From NCBI GenBank assembly GCA_039090855.1, contig CM077024.1:61341594-61405593 (forward strand): a DNA stretch of 64,000 nt, in the 5' to 3' direction. The DNA comes from Macrothele yani (taxonomy: Eukaryota > Arthropoda > Arachnida > Araneae > Macrothelidae). The translations under genes were made by a program, and so were the position numbers. The notes beneath the pieces were generated by a model. It had not been told where the DNA came from. It was given only the letters and a program-made list of their open reading frames with translations, and did no database searches. Below are positions 32,266 through 43,980 of the stretch, one piece after another (the first letter of the stretch is position 1; every line of letters starts with the position of its first letter).

Positions 32266-33974
32266 GAACTGGAAGTATCTATTCATTAAACTCCTTTCTT
32301 TTGGGACAAAATGAGAAATTGCTCTTGAACTTTGTACTATTTCTTCGAAATGCACACCACCCAAGTTTTATATTCGCATTAATTTTTCTTCGTTGTCGCC
32401 ATAGCTTGACATCTGTAGGAAAATCGTCATATCAGCTATATGCGCTAAAGTTCGCACATACCCCTTTATTCAAGATTGTGATACCTCGTACTGGGGAAAA
32501 ACAATTTCTCACCCGTTTTTGCATGTCAATGTGATAACTTATTCAGTGTTCCGGCAAATCATAAGTGATATGATAACAAATATTCGGTATATCAAACGTA
32601 TTTTTCGCAAGACTCTTTAATAGAATTTCAAAGACCCTATGAGAAAATATTTGTCAGCGAAAATTTTAGCTTAAATTCAAAAACAAGTTCCTAAAATTTT
32701 TAAAAAGTAGTAGCTGAGGATTCATTTGTGCAACTCCTTCAAGTAGAAATATTTCTTTTGAACTCATTATCCTACACTGAAAAAAGTACTAATTCAATAC
32801 TTTCTGTAGTGCTACTAAAATTTTTCCGTAAATTAGTATTTAAGCCTCCGGCCCCTTTTTTCTGAGGTTAATTGAGACAACATTAAAATCTGTAATACAA
32901 CGTCCGGAAAAAACATTCATTAAAAACCGAAGCAGATTTGGCGTTTCAGAAATATTTCCATTAGTTAAATTTATTTCCAAATATATCTAATAAAAAAACA
33001 AACAATTTTCTTCTGTTTCATCTTTCTTTTTAAAACCAGAGCCCAGTTTTTTCTCAGTTTATCTTTCTATACAGAGAAACAAGCGCCTGCAGTTAATCAT
33101 CTAAAATGGTTCATTTTTTTCATCGTGCGTTCCTTTCTGAAAGTAATGTTTTGAATGTGAATATTTAATCGTGCAGAATTAACTCCATATTTACCTTTAC
33201 TCTTGTTTTCTCCTCTTATTTTCATCCTCAGCGCGCAGATTTAAACGTATTGATTGCTAATCATAGAAAGTGTCTGATCTCCCGTAAAAACTATACATAT
33301 ATCTAAACTCGAATTTCAGCATAAGAAAGCATTTAATATTTACCCAGAGTTTTGAATTGTGAACAGACCTTGCAGCACGGAAATGAAGTGAGAGCCTTCT
33401 TCGACATGCCGATGAAAATACTCCTAGTGTGCTAGTTTTCTACGATAAAATTCTCATTACTGTGCCCGTGAAGCACGCTTTTCAGAAAACGAAAAAATAA
33501 TGACTTCTAGGCCGGAGCGAAATATTTTTTTCAGGGAAAGGAATGGAGTGTCCTCGGGAAAAATAAGGGATACTTTCAATCTGATGGCAACCAACCACGA
33601 TGCTTTCAGAATACTTTTTTTGTAATAACTTGAATATAGCCACATTCTTCTGTATCCCAATTTCTGTTTTTACTGCGGTTGTAATTTTCAACTTAGGAGT
33701 ATATTTTTCTGCAAGATTTTAATAAACAAACATAGAATTTTTCGTTTCAGTCTCATTTCCGCGTATGCCTTCTTAACTCATTATATTTGCATAAAAAAGA
33801 CTACGATTATTACGGCTTATGTACTGTTACTGTATTTTCGGGTCGTATTCTAACCATAATTTTAAAGGGAAGAGATTAGGTTTTTTTTATTGAAACCTAG
33901 AAATTAGTATATTTTTAACTTTTACACAAACTAAAAATATCTTTACTGGGGAACTCAAGAAATCATTATTAGTT
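32266..33974. other. Unassigned AT-rich DNA
   Basis: Nothing coding recognised; homopolymer runs only. Confidence 0.5.
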
Positions 33975-34810
33975 TCTTCTGGTAGTCCAATCCCTACACA
34001 TAAGACCCATGGAAATTTCTTGCTTTACAAATTCTGTGACTGAATCCTATTAGGGGGTGTTAAAGTGAATAAAGAAATTTTGGGTAGACATCTGAAATAT
34101 GGTCGGATTTTTTTTTACGACGCCACATTGGATTTTACCATTGAAGAATAGGTACCGTGCAAGATTTACTTTTTTATCTACTTACTGTTTAAATCCAAGT
34201 TAAATCTGATTGCACCATCGGATTGAACATAAAATTTCCTTTAAAATGGATGTACTTTATGTAAGTTAGGTACAATGAGAGGGTAGTAATTGATTTTTTT
34301 AATTATTAGTTATTAAATCTTGGAAAATCCACTAAAATTGAAAATGATCTAATATACTTCAAAATTTACACATTAATTAATTCTTGATATCTGTTATCTA
34401 TTATAAGTAGACAATTTTAATACAAAGACAGAGCTATTACATGATACCTTTAGAATATCGTAACAATATACAGTAAAACATAACATTTAAGCAGTAAATT
34501 CATGATAGTTATTTCTTCACATTTTGACACATATCCTGGCATTTACAAAATGAAACACAGTCTAAGTTTTGTGTGCGGCGTCTTCATCGTCAACCATCAC
34601 ATTTTTTGCATCTACAAGTAGTAACGGCATCGTCTAAAAAGTCCTCCATTCTTGGCTCAGGTAGCAACATGGCTCTGCCGTCATCACTCATTACCCAGCC
34701 ATAGTCCGTTGGAAGCAATGTAATTGTTGGCCTTAAAATGGATGATGAAATGTACACCATAAAATATTATCTTTGAAGACGCCCTTGAAGTGCAGAGCTA
34801 GTAATATGGG
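33975..34810 (-). repeat. Inverted copy of the 3' end of the PIN-like gene
   Basis: This aligns in inverse orientation with 39830-40640 across the last codons (MLLPEPRMEDFLDDA, TTCRCKKCDG) and about 600 bp of 3' flank (acaatgagagggtagtaatt, ccatatttcagatgt in one or other orientation). It carries the same in-frame TGA inside the Cys-rich tail as the right copy. The arm pair brackets 34.8-39.8 kb. Confidence 0.75.
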
Positions 34811-35217
34811 ATGCTCACTTAGTTGGGTGTTTTCACCTGTTTCATCATTTCTCCTCACACGTCTTAAACAAACAGCATTACCGCTTGCTTGTGATGCTGG
34901 TGTATACAACATTACAGAAGAAATTCAAATGTGAACAAGTGCATTCTAAAATATTGTACTTTTATGGGGGTCCTTCCATTGGACAAAGATATTTTTAGCC
35001 TGTATCGGAAAGTACCTCACAGGGACTGGACTAGAAACTTTTCTCATTGAAAATAGTATTTTTGGTCCAAAAGTGGTAGAAAGTGTTATGTAGGGGCCAG
35101 CCTATGTACGATCAGTAAAGGGTATCTTTATGCTTCCTGAGGTTATTGAAAGACTTAAGTGGAAAGCATTTATTGACAACAGAAGACCAATTGAGCCGTC
35201 CGATCAGATGCCTCATC

Positions 35218-36536
35218 TACACTGCTGGCCATCCAAAATGCAACACCAAGAAGGACACAAGATAGCAAAGCCAGATTTACTGGACACATAACAACAGATA
35301 CAAAGATCAAACGATTGAGCTTACAGGTCCGTGCGACTTGCGGAACACGCGGACTTCATTAGTTCGTGTGGCCCCCATAGCTGCCAATAACGGCTGCCAC
35401 ACGCCGCGGCATCGAACGAAAAAGGCTTTGGATGTGAGCTTGGGGTATGTCGGTCCAGGCTGCTTCCACACGTTGCCACAGTTCATCAGGCGTAGCCGCG
35501 GGTGGTGCTTGCTGGGCTACTCGGTAGCAGATCAGCAACCAGACGTGTTCGATGGGCGACATATTGGGAGAACAGGCGAACCACGGATGCAGTGACACCT
35601 GGTGGACAGTGAAGAATTGTTGCAAGATGCGTGTCACGTGCGGGCGCGCATTTTCCTGTTGAAACTTGGCCGCTGGCAGATTCGGCAGGTAAGGGAGGAC
35701 TACAGGCTCCAAAACGTCGGAGATATAGCGGTGGATGTTCAGTGTACCGGTGATGCGTACCAGAGGGGTGCGAGCGTCATATCCAATTGCGTCCCAAACC
35801 ATAACGACGGGTAACGGACCGGTGTGGCGATGCATAATGCAGGCGTCATACAGTCTCTCGCCACGGTGCGGCTTTCAGCGGCCTACTGCCGCCCCACTCG
35901 CCGGTGGTAATGTCAATGTTAATCAGAACAATGTGGGCCGTGCGACAAGTCCCCGCTACTGCAGACGACGTCAACGGTACGTGCTGACACAGGTTGTTGC
36001 GCAGCACACCCTATATCCGGCGCTAACGTTCGTGATGTGGCGGTGCGAGCCGTCAATGCTCGCCGCACAACATGCCGGACCTCTCGTTCGGTGGTGTGCC
36101 GCAGCTGCGGCAATCACTCACGTCTGTCCGTCAGTCCCTCCTGCACTCACCAAATCCATACTCGCATCACTGTGGCTAGATGCCGTCCCACACGGGCGCC
36201 GATGTCTCGGTACGATAAACCGCTGTCGCGATAAGCCACTATTCGTCCTCTGTCGAACTCCGAAACGTGCTGGAATGACTGCCGTATTCTGCGATGAGGC
36301 ATCAGGAAGCTTTCCACGCACAGGTCCGGCAGCACAACACACTTCCACTACTTACACCCCGCCTTTTGTGTACCCTTCTTATAGTGCTTCTCGGTGGCGT
36401 GCTGGGCGCACATAATTTGCATATGCCCTGCAATGTTAATAATTCGAATGTCCTCTTGCGGGCGACGCATGCGGCGAATTTCAGGCCAATCGGATGCTTC
36501 CTTCTTGGTGTTGCATTTTGGGTGGATAGCAGTGTA
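35218..36536 (-). mobile_element. Tc1-type element, minus strand
   Basis: Ends TACACTGCTGGCCATCCAAA and the inverse at 36507-36536 enclose 1.32 kb. The catalytic part (35359-35835) shows FQQENARPHVTRILQQF, with Glu in place of the second Asp, and MSPIEHVWLLI (Glu), 34 residues apart. The DNA-binding part is at 36147-36290 (VSEFDRGRIVAYRDSGLSYR) in another frame. The region of the first Asp (about 35840-35918) is damaged. It sits in the PIN-like gene and duplicates TA. Confidence 0.87.
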
Positions 36537-37020
36537 GTTGAAACCCTGAAAAGTAAATGCAGAGGAGCTACATAGCAACTTTTCGAACAACTCATTGTGG
36601 AAAAGATTATCTTTTTAAGGAGTTTAAACTTTTCACCGAGAGGAATGCTTTGCGCTAGGAATAGTGCCAATAGTTGGAAGGATTCCTGTATCTAGTTTAT
36701 CTGTTAAAGTGTGCCATCAAGGCAGATAGGCAGGGTCTATGGAGACTGCATGTAGAAAATGTTCAAAAGCTACTACCTGTATTCCAGATTTTTCACAGAG
36801 CGAACTATTTAAGATGGCGCTCTCTCTCTACCTGGAAAACATAAAACTTCTGGTGATTACATATCATGAAATCGACGAAAGGTTTATGGCTGGACATTTT
36901 GTTTTTAGAAGAACTTTGGGTACGTTTAGATGTGAAGATGTTGACGTGTCTCTAAAACAGACCATCAACAGGTTAAAGAAATCACCTGGAAGCATTATCG
37001 GGCAGACAAAGAGATACAAA

Positions 37021-38250
37021 TACACCGATGAGCAATTACATTATGACCACCTACCTAATAAGCTGTAAGACCCTCTTTGGCCAGCAAAACAGTGGCCACT
37101 CGGCGTGTCATCAATTCGATGTGGTGGCAACAAATATCCTGGGGTATCTGGTACCATAATATCAGCAGCAGGTCCTTCAGTTCCCGTACATTTCGGGGTG
37201 GTGGTGATTTAGCGCCAACCAGCTTTTCCAAGTCGAACCACAAATGTTCGATTAGGCTCATGTCAGGTAAAATTGGAGGCCAGTACATTAACAGAAAGTC
37301 ACCAGCATGTTCCTCAAACCACGCGTTGACGATTCTGGCAGTGTGGCATGGCGCATTACCCTGTTGGTAATGGCCATCCCCAGCAGGGAACACAATTGCC
37401 ATGAATGGAGAACTTTGTGCACAACCATGTTCAGATACCGGACAGCTGTCAGGGATTGGGCTATTGGGATAATGGCGCCTACAGTGTCCTAAGAAAATAT
37501 CACTCACATCATAACACCGCCGCCGCCAGCCTGTTTCCACCCAACAGTGCAACCATGTGCCATAGCCTACGTTTGTAACCTGAGTATCCGCGCTCGGCCG
37601 TCTACGCGATGCACCGAGAATATCGATTCGTCAGACCAGGCTACTATCTTCCAATCATCCATTGTCTCATCTCGATTATCTTGGGCCCATTTCATTCGTT
37701 GTTGGCGATGATGTGCAGTGAACATGGGGACCCGGCTGGGTCTTTGGCTTCGCAGGCCCATCCGAAAAAGGCGGCATGTGATCAGGGCATATTTGCTGTG
37801 ACATATTGCCCTGATCACCACTGTTGTAGCTGCGAGTAATCAGTCACACTGTGGCCCTGCGGTCGCCGTGAACAATGTGCGACAGTCTCCGCTCCCCTCA
37901 GGCATCAATGAGCTGCCGACGACACACGGCCAAACGACGGTTCGTCGTTTGGCCATCTGTGCACTACTTTTGGCCACCATCTGTGCACCACGTGAACAAC
38001 CCACAAGCTGCGCCGTTTCCAAGATTGTAGTTCCGAGGCTCCGTGCCATCACAATTTGTAATTTATCAAACTCCGATAAATCGGCAGCTTTTCCCATTCT
38101 GACTCCGAACACTCTACTAACCAAAAGCCGTCCTGTCCTCGGGTTGTATATATACTGCTCTGTGAACTTCACCTGCGTCACCGTTCGGTCTCCAGGCGCG
38201 CTCATTTCTCTAGGCTGGGGATGGTCGTAATGTAATTGCTCATCGGTGTA
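37021..38250 (-). mobile_element. Tc1-type DD36E-like element, minus strand
   Basis: Termini are TACACCGATGAGCAATTACA and a matching inverse at 38230-38250. The transposase is in three frames: N-terminal [20 protein letters not shown] (from 38109), central AWSDESIFSVHRVDGR (first Asp, 37567-37821) and C-terminal HYQQGNAPCHTARIV with SLIEHLWFDLEK (37055-37552). Gly replaces the second Asp, and 36 residues separate it from the Glu. Relatives are at 51040-52230 and 63008-64000. It interrupts the PIN-like gene. Confidence 0.88.
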
Positions 38251-39829
38251 TGTTGCTGAGTGGAATGTAGTATATCATGAGTGTTTCTGAAGATACTGAA
38301 TGTTCAGCAAGTTGAGTACGAATTACGAATCCATCATGATCTGGTTGGCTCCGTTACAAGTGAAATGGAAATAGGCATTCAAAAGATGTTTCGATATGCA
38401 AAATTCAGATTCAGAGGAAATCCATTTCTGTACGAGGTTAAATTTCACAACATCTTGACAAATGAGAGCATTGTACCAGCTGTTGCACAAAGACTTCTTG
38501 GATTTATACATGAAGTACAAGATGAGTATATATACAAAGGGTTCCGAGCTGAAAGGTTCATGCAGAAGTTTAAACCTCTATCTGCTGCAGTCAGAAGGCT
38601 GAAGCTCCCCACACTCTCTATTTCTAAAACAATCAGCAATCTTAATTCAGAATTGACTCACTCCACTCCATCAAAAGATCAAGAAACTGTCTCATGCTCA
38701 AGGATTTGTTGATACTGCAAAGGAGCGAGGATTGACAACTGCAGTAGTATTGTGCTATGATTTAACTCCCACCGTGCTGTTGTACCGTAATGGAACAACC
38801 ACAATACCAGTAAAGTATGAACTCAGTTCAGAACTGGTGAAAAAATCTGAAAACACTGACTATAATTTCAAGACGAATAATGCTTTATCGGCATGTGTGA
38901 CGATCGATGTTATGAATCTGCTGAGGTAAGTTCCTACAAAAGACATAAAGAATTCAAAGATTTTTTTCACGTAATGCTGAGTCGTGTGGATGAAATATGC
39001 TTTATGCAAGTTCGAGTGTGAAGTCTTTGTCTTTGATAGTTATCTTGAAGTATCTGTTAGAAATGCAGAGAGAGAAAGAAGATCATCAGTTGGTCCTCCT
39101 CCACTCTTATCAGTGACTCCAAATACAAAACTCCCAGTTCATATGGAGCGTTTCTGGCTTCAGATGAAAACAAAAGGTTACTACAAGGTGCGCTGAAAAC
39201 ATTTGCTCAAGGTTCGTTCGTAAACAGAAGCCATGAAAATATTATGAGCGAACAAGATGAAAAATGGGCCCTCACCAGCATAGTGGATTTCCGATAGACA
39301 GATAGATCAAATTACATATGAACTGCATGTCTCTGCTGAAAAAGCTGATTTGCGCTTGTTACCACACATTTTTCACTCACTTAAAACCGGGATGAGACTA
39401 GTAGTTATTGTGTCTAATGATACAGATGTTCTGGTGTTGTTGCTTTATTACTTCCAAATTACTTCCAATTTTTTTCACTGAAATGGCCTAAGTTAGTTGT
39501 GGCTATATAACTCTGCAGCTGACATAGTTCCTCTACACACCGTCAGAGATAATTAGTCCAGAACAGTACAAAGTGCTTCTCGCTGACCATTTTCTCAAAG
39601 GTTCCAATATCACCCGTAAAAATGAAATAAAACCAGCATGTTTAAAAGCACATCCAGAGAAATACTTGACAGGTTTTGGAAGATTAATTCCTCCAAGTGA
39701 ACAGCCATTTGAACAAGCTGAAAAATATCTAGTTCATGTGATAAAATAAGGATCAAAGTGCTCAAAATTTGACGAACTGAAATACGAAATGATGAAACAG
39801 AGTAAACCTCACAACTTAGTGAAAATTCC

Positions 39830-40640
39830 ATGTGGTAGCTCCGCACTTCAAGGGCATCTTCAAAGATAATTTTTTATGGTATACATTTCATCATCCCTTT
39901 TAAGGCCAATAAATTGCTACCAACGCACTATGGCTGGGTAATGAGGAATGATGTCAGCGCCATGTTGCTACCTGAGCCAAGAATGGAGGACTTTCTAGAC
40001 GATGTCTTTACAACTTGTGGCTGCAAAAAATGTGATGGTGGACGATGAAGATGCCGCAGACAAAACCTAGACTGTGTTTCATTTTTTTAATTCTAGGATT
40101 TGCGTCAAAATGTGAAGAAATAACTATAATGATTTTACTGCTTAAATGTTATACTTTACTGTCCAAGCACTATATATTTTTGCGATATTCTAAATGTATC
40201 ATGTAATAGCTCTCTGTTTGTATTAAAATTGTTTACTTAGAATATATAATAGATATCAAGAATTAATCAAAGATTTATGAGTAAATATTGAAATATATCA
40301 GATCATTTTCAATTTCAGTGGATTTTCCAAGATTTAATAATTAATCATTAAAAAAATCAATTACTCCCCTCTCATTGTACCTAAATTAAATTAAGTATAT
40401 TCATTTTAAAGGATATTATATGTGAAATCCGACGGTGTAATCAGATTTACCTTACATTTGAGTAGATAAAAAAGTAAATCTGGCACGACACACATTGTTC
40501 AATGGTAAAATTCAATATGGCGGCGTTAAAAAAAATTGACCATATTTCAGATGTTTACAACAAAAATTTTTATTCACTTTAACACCTCCTGATAGAATCC
40601 AGTCACAGAGTTTGTCAAGACAGAAGTCCTAACGGCCTTA
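39830..40640 (+). repeat. Right arm of the inverted pair around the PIN-like gene
   Basis: This is the gene's 3' end and 3' flank, inverted relative to 33975-34810. See that entry for the shared blocks. Confidence 0.75.
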
Positions 40641-40729
40641 TGTACAGGACCTGTATTATAGAGGCCCTACATCCACAAACAGGAAATTCATATCGTTATT
40701 TCTTTTGTTTTCTGGAATTTAAAGTGACA

Positions 40730-42300
40730 ATGCGTTCTTACTCTCTACCCACCAAAAATATTAAAACATCACTCTTGGCAAAGTTCTTTAAACAGAACTG
40801 TTCAACCCTTCCATAACACGAGCAACTCAAATGGAAGCATTTCCAAGTACTAGGGTGATTCAAAAGTCATTGACGTTTTGAAGAGTCGTCCAGTGCCACA
40901 CAATTACTCCATGCGCATGCGTTCAATTAAGAACAACGTATGACCAGAAAACCTGTATCGTCTAGTTGGTATAAATAAGAGCACACGCTACCATTGTTTA
41001 TTGGGGGCCGCAGGTAGCCTGGTAGTCAACGTTTGTGACTGCCACGGAGAAGACTTCGGGTTCGATCCCAAGCAGGTTCAGACGCTAGAACCCCTAAAAA
41101 TCCGCCGATCGTCGGATGGGCACGTTAGGCCGTCGGGCCCCGGGTACTGGCCCCCGGTAATAAATAAGGCATCTTCCTCCCCCTTTCTACCTTGCTTCCG
41201 TGTCACCTTCTATCGGGCACTCTAGCCAAAATCTCCTAGCTTCCTATTTCTAAGGGTTGTTTAAGATCTGGGGTCAGACACTCCCTTCCTAAAATCTTCT
41301 ACTGAAGATCAGATGTGATCATGGTTTATTGGAAAATTTTCTGCTGTCAAGAGTTATGGACTAGAAGTACACGATCCGAGTGTTGTTACATTTTTTCTTT
41401 AAAAACGTTGACCGCTGCACCTGCGGTGAGGAAAATCTTTACTGTGGAAGATAAAAGGCCAGTGGCTGAAAGAACTGCAAGATTTTGGCTTCAGTGATTT
41501 AAAAATACGGACTGAAGCTTTGAAAGCAAAACACGTACTGGAAGACTTTCGACGATGAATTCTGAAACTCTACGCCAAGCCGTAGGGTTAGATCTGTGCA
41601 CAAGCAGAAGAAAACTATCAAATGAGCTGGGAATAACTCTTCACAAGCTCGAGAAGACTCACAGAAGCTGTTAACAAGTACTCGATGAAGTTACTGCTGC
41701 TCAAGCTCAACGATGTATGCATGTGTGTCGCCAATTGCTGTAAAATCCCCAGGACGAACGTTTCTTCAGGCGAATTGTGACAAATGATGAAAAGTAGATA
41801 TTTTTTTCGGAATCCTGACATGACAAAACAGTGGTTAGATTCCAAACAGGGGGCGATTTGAAAACAAAGTTATGCTATGCGTATGGTGGAACTTTGAGGG
41901 CCCCATTCATTGAAAATTGGTTTCATATGGGCAAGGCGTTAATTCACGGCTGTGCATTGACCAGTTGTATGCAGTTTTAAACTGAAGGTACCCTGCACTG
42001 GCGAACCGTAAGCGAGTTATCCTTTAACAGGATCATGCTCCTGCTCGTCGTGCCCCTTCCACTAAGTAAAAAATGCAGGAAATGAAGGGTATTGGGCTGC
42101 CCTAACCTGCTTATAGTTCGGACCTTGCACTTTCGAACTATGCGTTCTTACTCTCTACCCACCAAAAATATTAAATCATCACTCTTGGCTTATAGTTTGT
42201 GGAATGTTTTTCTACAAACACTTCCAAAACATCCAGGATGTTGAACTTGGTGTCCAAGGGCTTTCCGCTTCGAAACTGAAGGACATTTTTCGTAGGGGAA
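40730..42300 (+). pseudogene. mariner-type element, decayed, with SINE insertion
   Basis: A likely terminus starts near 40853 (gggtgattcaaaagtcattg). Coding relics from 41440 to 42200 read VTAAQAQRCMHVCRQLL, RRIVTNDEK (first Asp), RAPFIENWF and SNYAFLLST, a mariner pattern with stops and frame changes throughout. The SINE at 41005-41318 lies in its 5' part. A 51-bp stretch that belongs to the transposase C-terminus (42138-42188) also occurs at 40731-40781, ahead of the terminus. Confidence 0.65.
41005..41318 (+). repeat. tRNA-headed SINE, family C
   Basis: The head is gcaggtagcctggtagtcaa (A-box part) and GGGTTCGATCCC (B box), and the body ttaggccgtcgggcc. Flanks cattgtttattgg (40992-41004) and catggtttattgg (about 41319-41331) are a 12-of-13 target duplication. 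Confidence 0.8.
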
Positions 42301-43006
42301 TTCAAGACATGCCATCAGGATGGTGTAGAACCATCGAGGATAATGGAATCTGTCCTAATAGTCTCACATAGGATTTGAGTGGATTTGAGGCTATGTCGAT
42401 TTGCCTTCTGAGCTGGTGATACATTGCAGAAGTCTCCTGCCACATTCTACCAGTTGCGGAGGCTTTGCAGGTCGTTTTTTCACAGACTCGGAACCAGTCC
42501 GCTTCCATTTCTATATCACAACAACAACTGTCGACCTGTTGATGTGTAACGAACGCAGTGATTTCTTTTGTTGCACCCTATTATCAATTAATGCTGCAAG
42601 TCAGCTGCGTCTGCCAAATTAGGCATCTTGCATTTACTGTCATGCTTTTGTCTCATCTACGAGCCCACGAGGTGTGATCAAAAAATGTCTTGACTGGCTG
42701 TACATGTATAAGTCCGGAATCACACAAGAGAACAAGAAGTGGTTTGGCCCAGGTTGACCTCGAAACCTACTACGCATGTGCCATGAGTCCCGTTTCCCCT
42801 ACTCGCACTGTTTTTTCTTTAAGTAGTGCTTTGTTCTTACGTATGTGAGGCTGTTCGTCACATTTGCCATGTCGGAAAGAATTGATCAACGAATTTGCAT
42901 CGGATTTTGTTAAAAACTTGTCGAAACTTGCACAGACACATACTTGAAGTTACACCACGTATATGAAGATGATTGTATGAGTTGTTTACAAGTTTTTATG
43001 AGTGGC

Positions 43007-43793
43007 TGGTTGGTTGGTTGGTTATTAGATTTTAATGGCGCAAGGGCCATGGTTGGCCAAAGAGCGCCAGACACAAGACAAAAAAAAAAAAAAAAAAAAA
43101 ACACGGGGCATAAATCGCAAAATCTGGCTGACCAAGTAAAACCGAACCATGAGTACAAAGGAAGGGCCAAAAAAGACACTGAAACAAACAGTATGAAAAA
43201 CATGGTACAATGGTGAGAAACAAGCCGATTAAGTAAAACTGAGGAATGAGAATGATAAAACACATTACGAAATCGAACACAACTACACAAAGGATGAGTC
43301 ACTCTCCTCCCCCACACACTCCAAGATAATGCTGGCCGAGGGCGAGGACGAACTGTCACTATCCTCCCCCTCATGTTCCTCTGCAATGTTACGTGAGGCT
43401 GGGGACGAACTGTCACTCTCCTCCCCCGATGTTCCTCTATAATGTTGGGTGAGGGTGGGGACCTCGCTGAGTCCGAGACAGTTGCAATGTTGGTCAGGTG
43501 GACCGCGGCAGGTGGATGGACACGGCACACCTTTGCGGATTGAGGGCCGGGTCTTCCGCACGTGCAGGCTGTCTGCTGGGAACCGGAAGAGTCGGTCGTC
43601 TTCAAAAGAGAAGGCGCAGACTCAGATGGTCGAATAAGCTGGAGCTCGGTGAAATCCACCTGTGTCGCTTGTTCAACTGTAGATCGCTTGGCAAGTGCGG
43701 CGAGAGCTACAGGGCGCGGAACAAAGGGCTGCACGGGTTGCGGCAGAGACTGGAACGCTTCACGATTTTGCGTGTCATCCTTACGCAGGGGCC

Positions 43794-43833
<40 letters not shown>

Positions 43834-43851
43834 ACTGCCGAAGCAAGTACA
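43007..43851 (-). mobile_element. U6 snRNA-LINE chimeric retrocopy
   Basis: On the minus strand a nearly complete U6 RNA (43850-43751) runs directly into LINE sequence (43750-43007) ending TAATAACCAACCAACC. Both sides carry ttttatgagtggc (42994-43006 and 43852-43864), a perfect 13-bp target duplication, so the whole inserted as one event. The LINE part holds the end of an open frame with acidic Ser-rich repeats (EESDSSS, EHEGEDSDSSSS; three units of about 55 bp) and then a 3' UTR. Template switching from LINE RNA to U6 during reverse transcription is the known route to such chimeras. Confidence 0.88.
43751..43850 (-). ncRNA. U6 snRNA retrocopy
   Basis: The match to the highly conserved U6 runs from its 5' stem-loop (CTTGCTTCGGCAGTACATAT) through ACAGAGAAGATTAGCATGGC to GAAGCGTTCCA. 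Only the last few bases and the terminal T run are missing. It lacks its own terminator, so it is not a functional gene. Confidence 0.92.
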
Positions 43852-43980
43852 TTTTATGAGTGGCATAAACGTTTTAAAGATAGTCGTAAAAATGCTGACA
43901 GTGATGAACAGTCTTGGAGTCTCACAACAAGCAAAAGTAAAACAATGTCGAATTTGTGCGTTCAGGCCCTCTATATAGAT

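Larger units (their letters stand above)
34975..40080 (+). pseudogene. Broken multi-copy gene with PIN-like motif and Cys-rich tail
   Basis: Pieces on the plus strand belong together: about 34975-35217 (FMLPEVIERLKWKAFIDNRR), 36537-37020 (FRRTLGTF, LKQTINRLKKSPGSIIGQTK), 38251-38715, 38716-39195 and 39395-40080. Later blocks show VSNDTDVLVLLL (at about 39412, a PIN/FEN-nuclease-like acidic motif), LKAHPEKYLTGFGR, ALQGHLQR and a C-terminal CGCKKCDGGR with RCRRQNLDC. I recall a large uncharacterised family in invertebrate genomes with this block order but know no name or function for it. Two Tc1 insertions (35218-36536, 37021-38250), frame changes and several stops make it a pseudogene. It could be cargo of a mobile element. 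Confidence 0.6.
42668..43980 (+). pseudogene. mariner-type N-terminal region split by a U6-LINE insertion
   Basis: The ATG at 42870 gives MSERIDQRICIGF, LVETCTDTYLKLHHVYEDDC and, after the insertion at 43007-43851, codons comparable to the WHKRFKDGRKN phrase of SETMAR-type mariner DNA-binding domains. A terminus-like gaggtgtgatcaaaaaatgt lies at 42669. The catalytic domain is missing beyond 43980. Apart from the insertion and one early stop the N-terminal region is well kept. Confidence 0.65.

Noticed and set aside
42910..43866. 318-codon open frame on the minus strand
   Set aside because: It runs through U6 RNA, the LINE junction and the LINE 3' UTR, with a poly(T)-encoded Phe run. It is a by-product of the chimera, although the part encoding the acidic Ser-rich repeats may be a real LINE frame.
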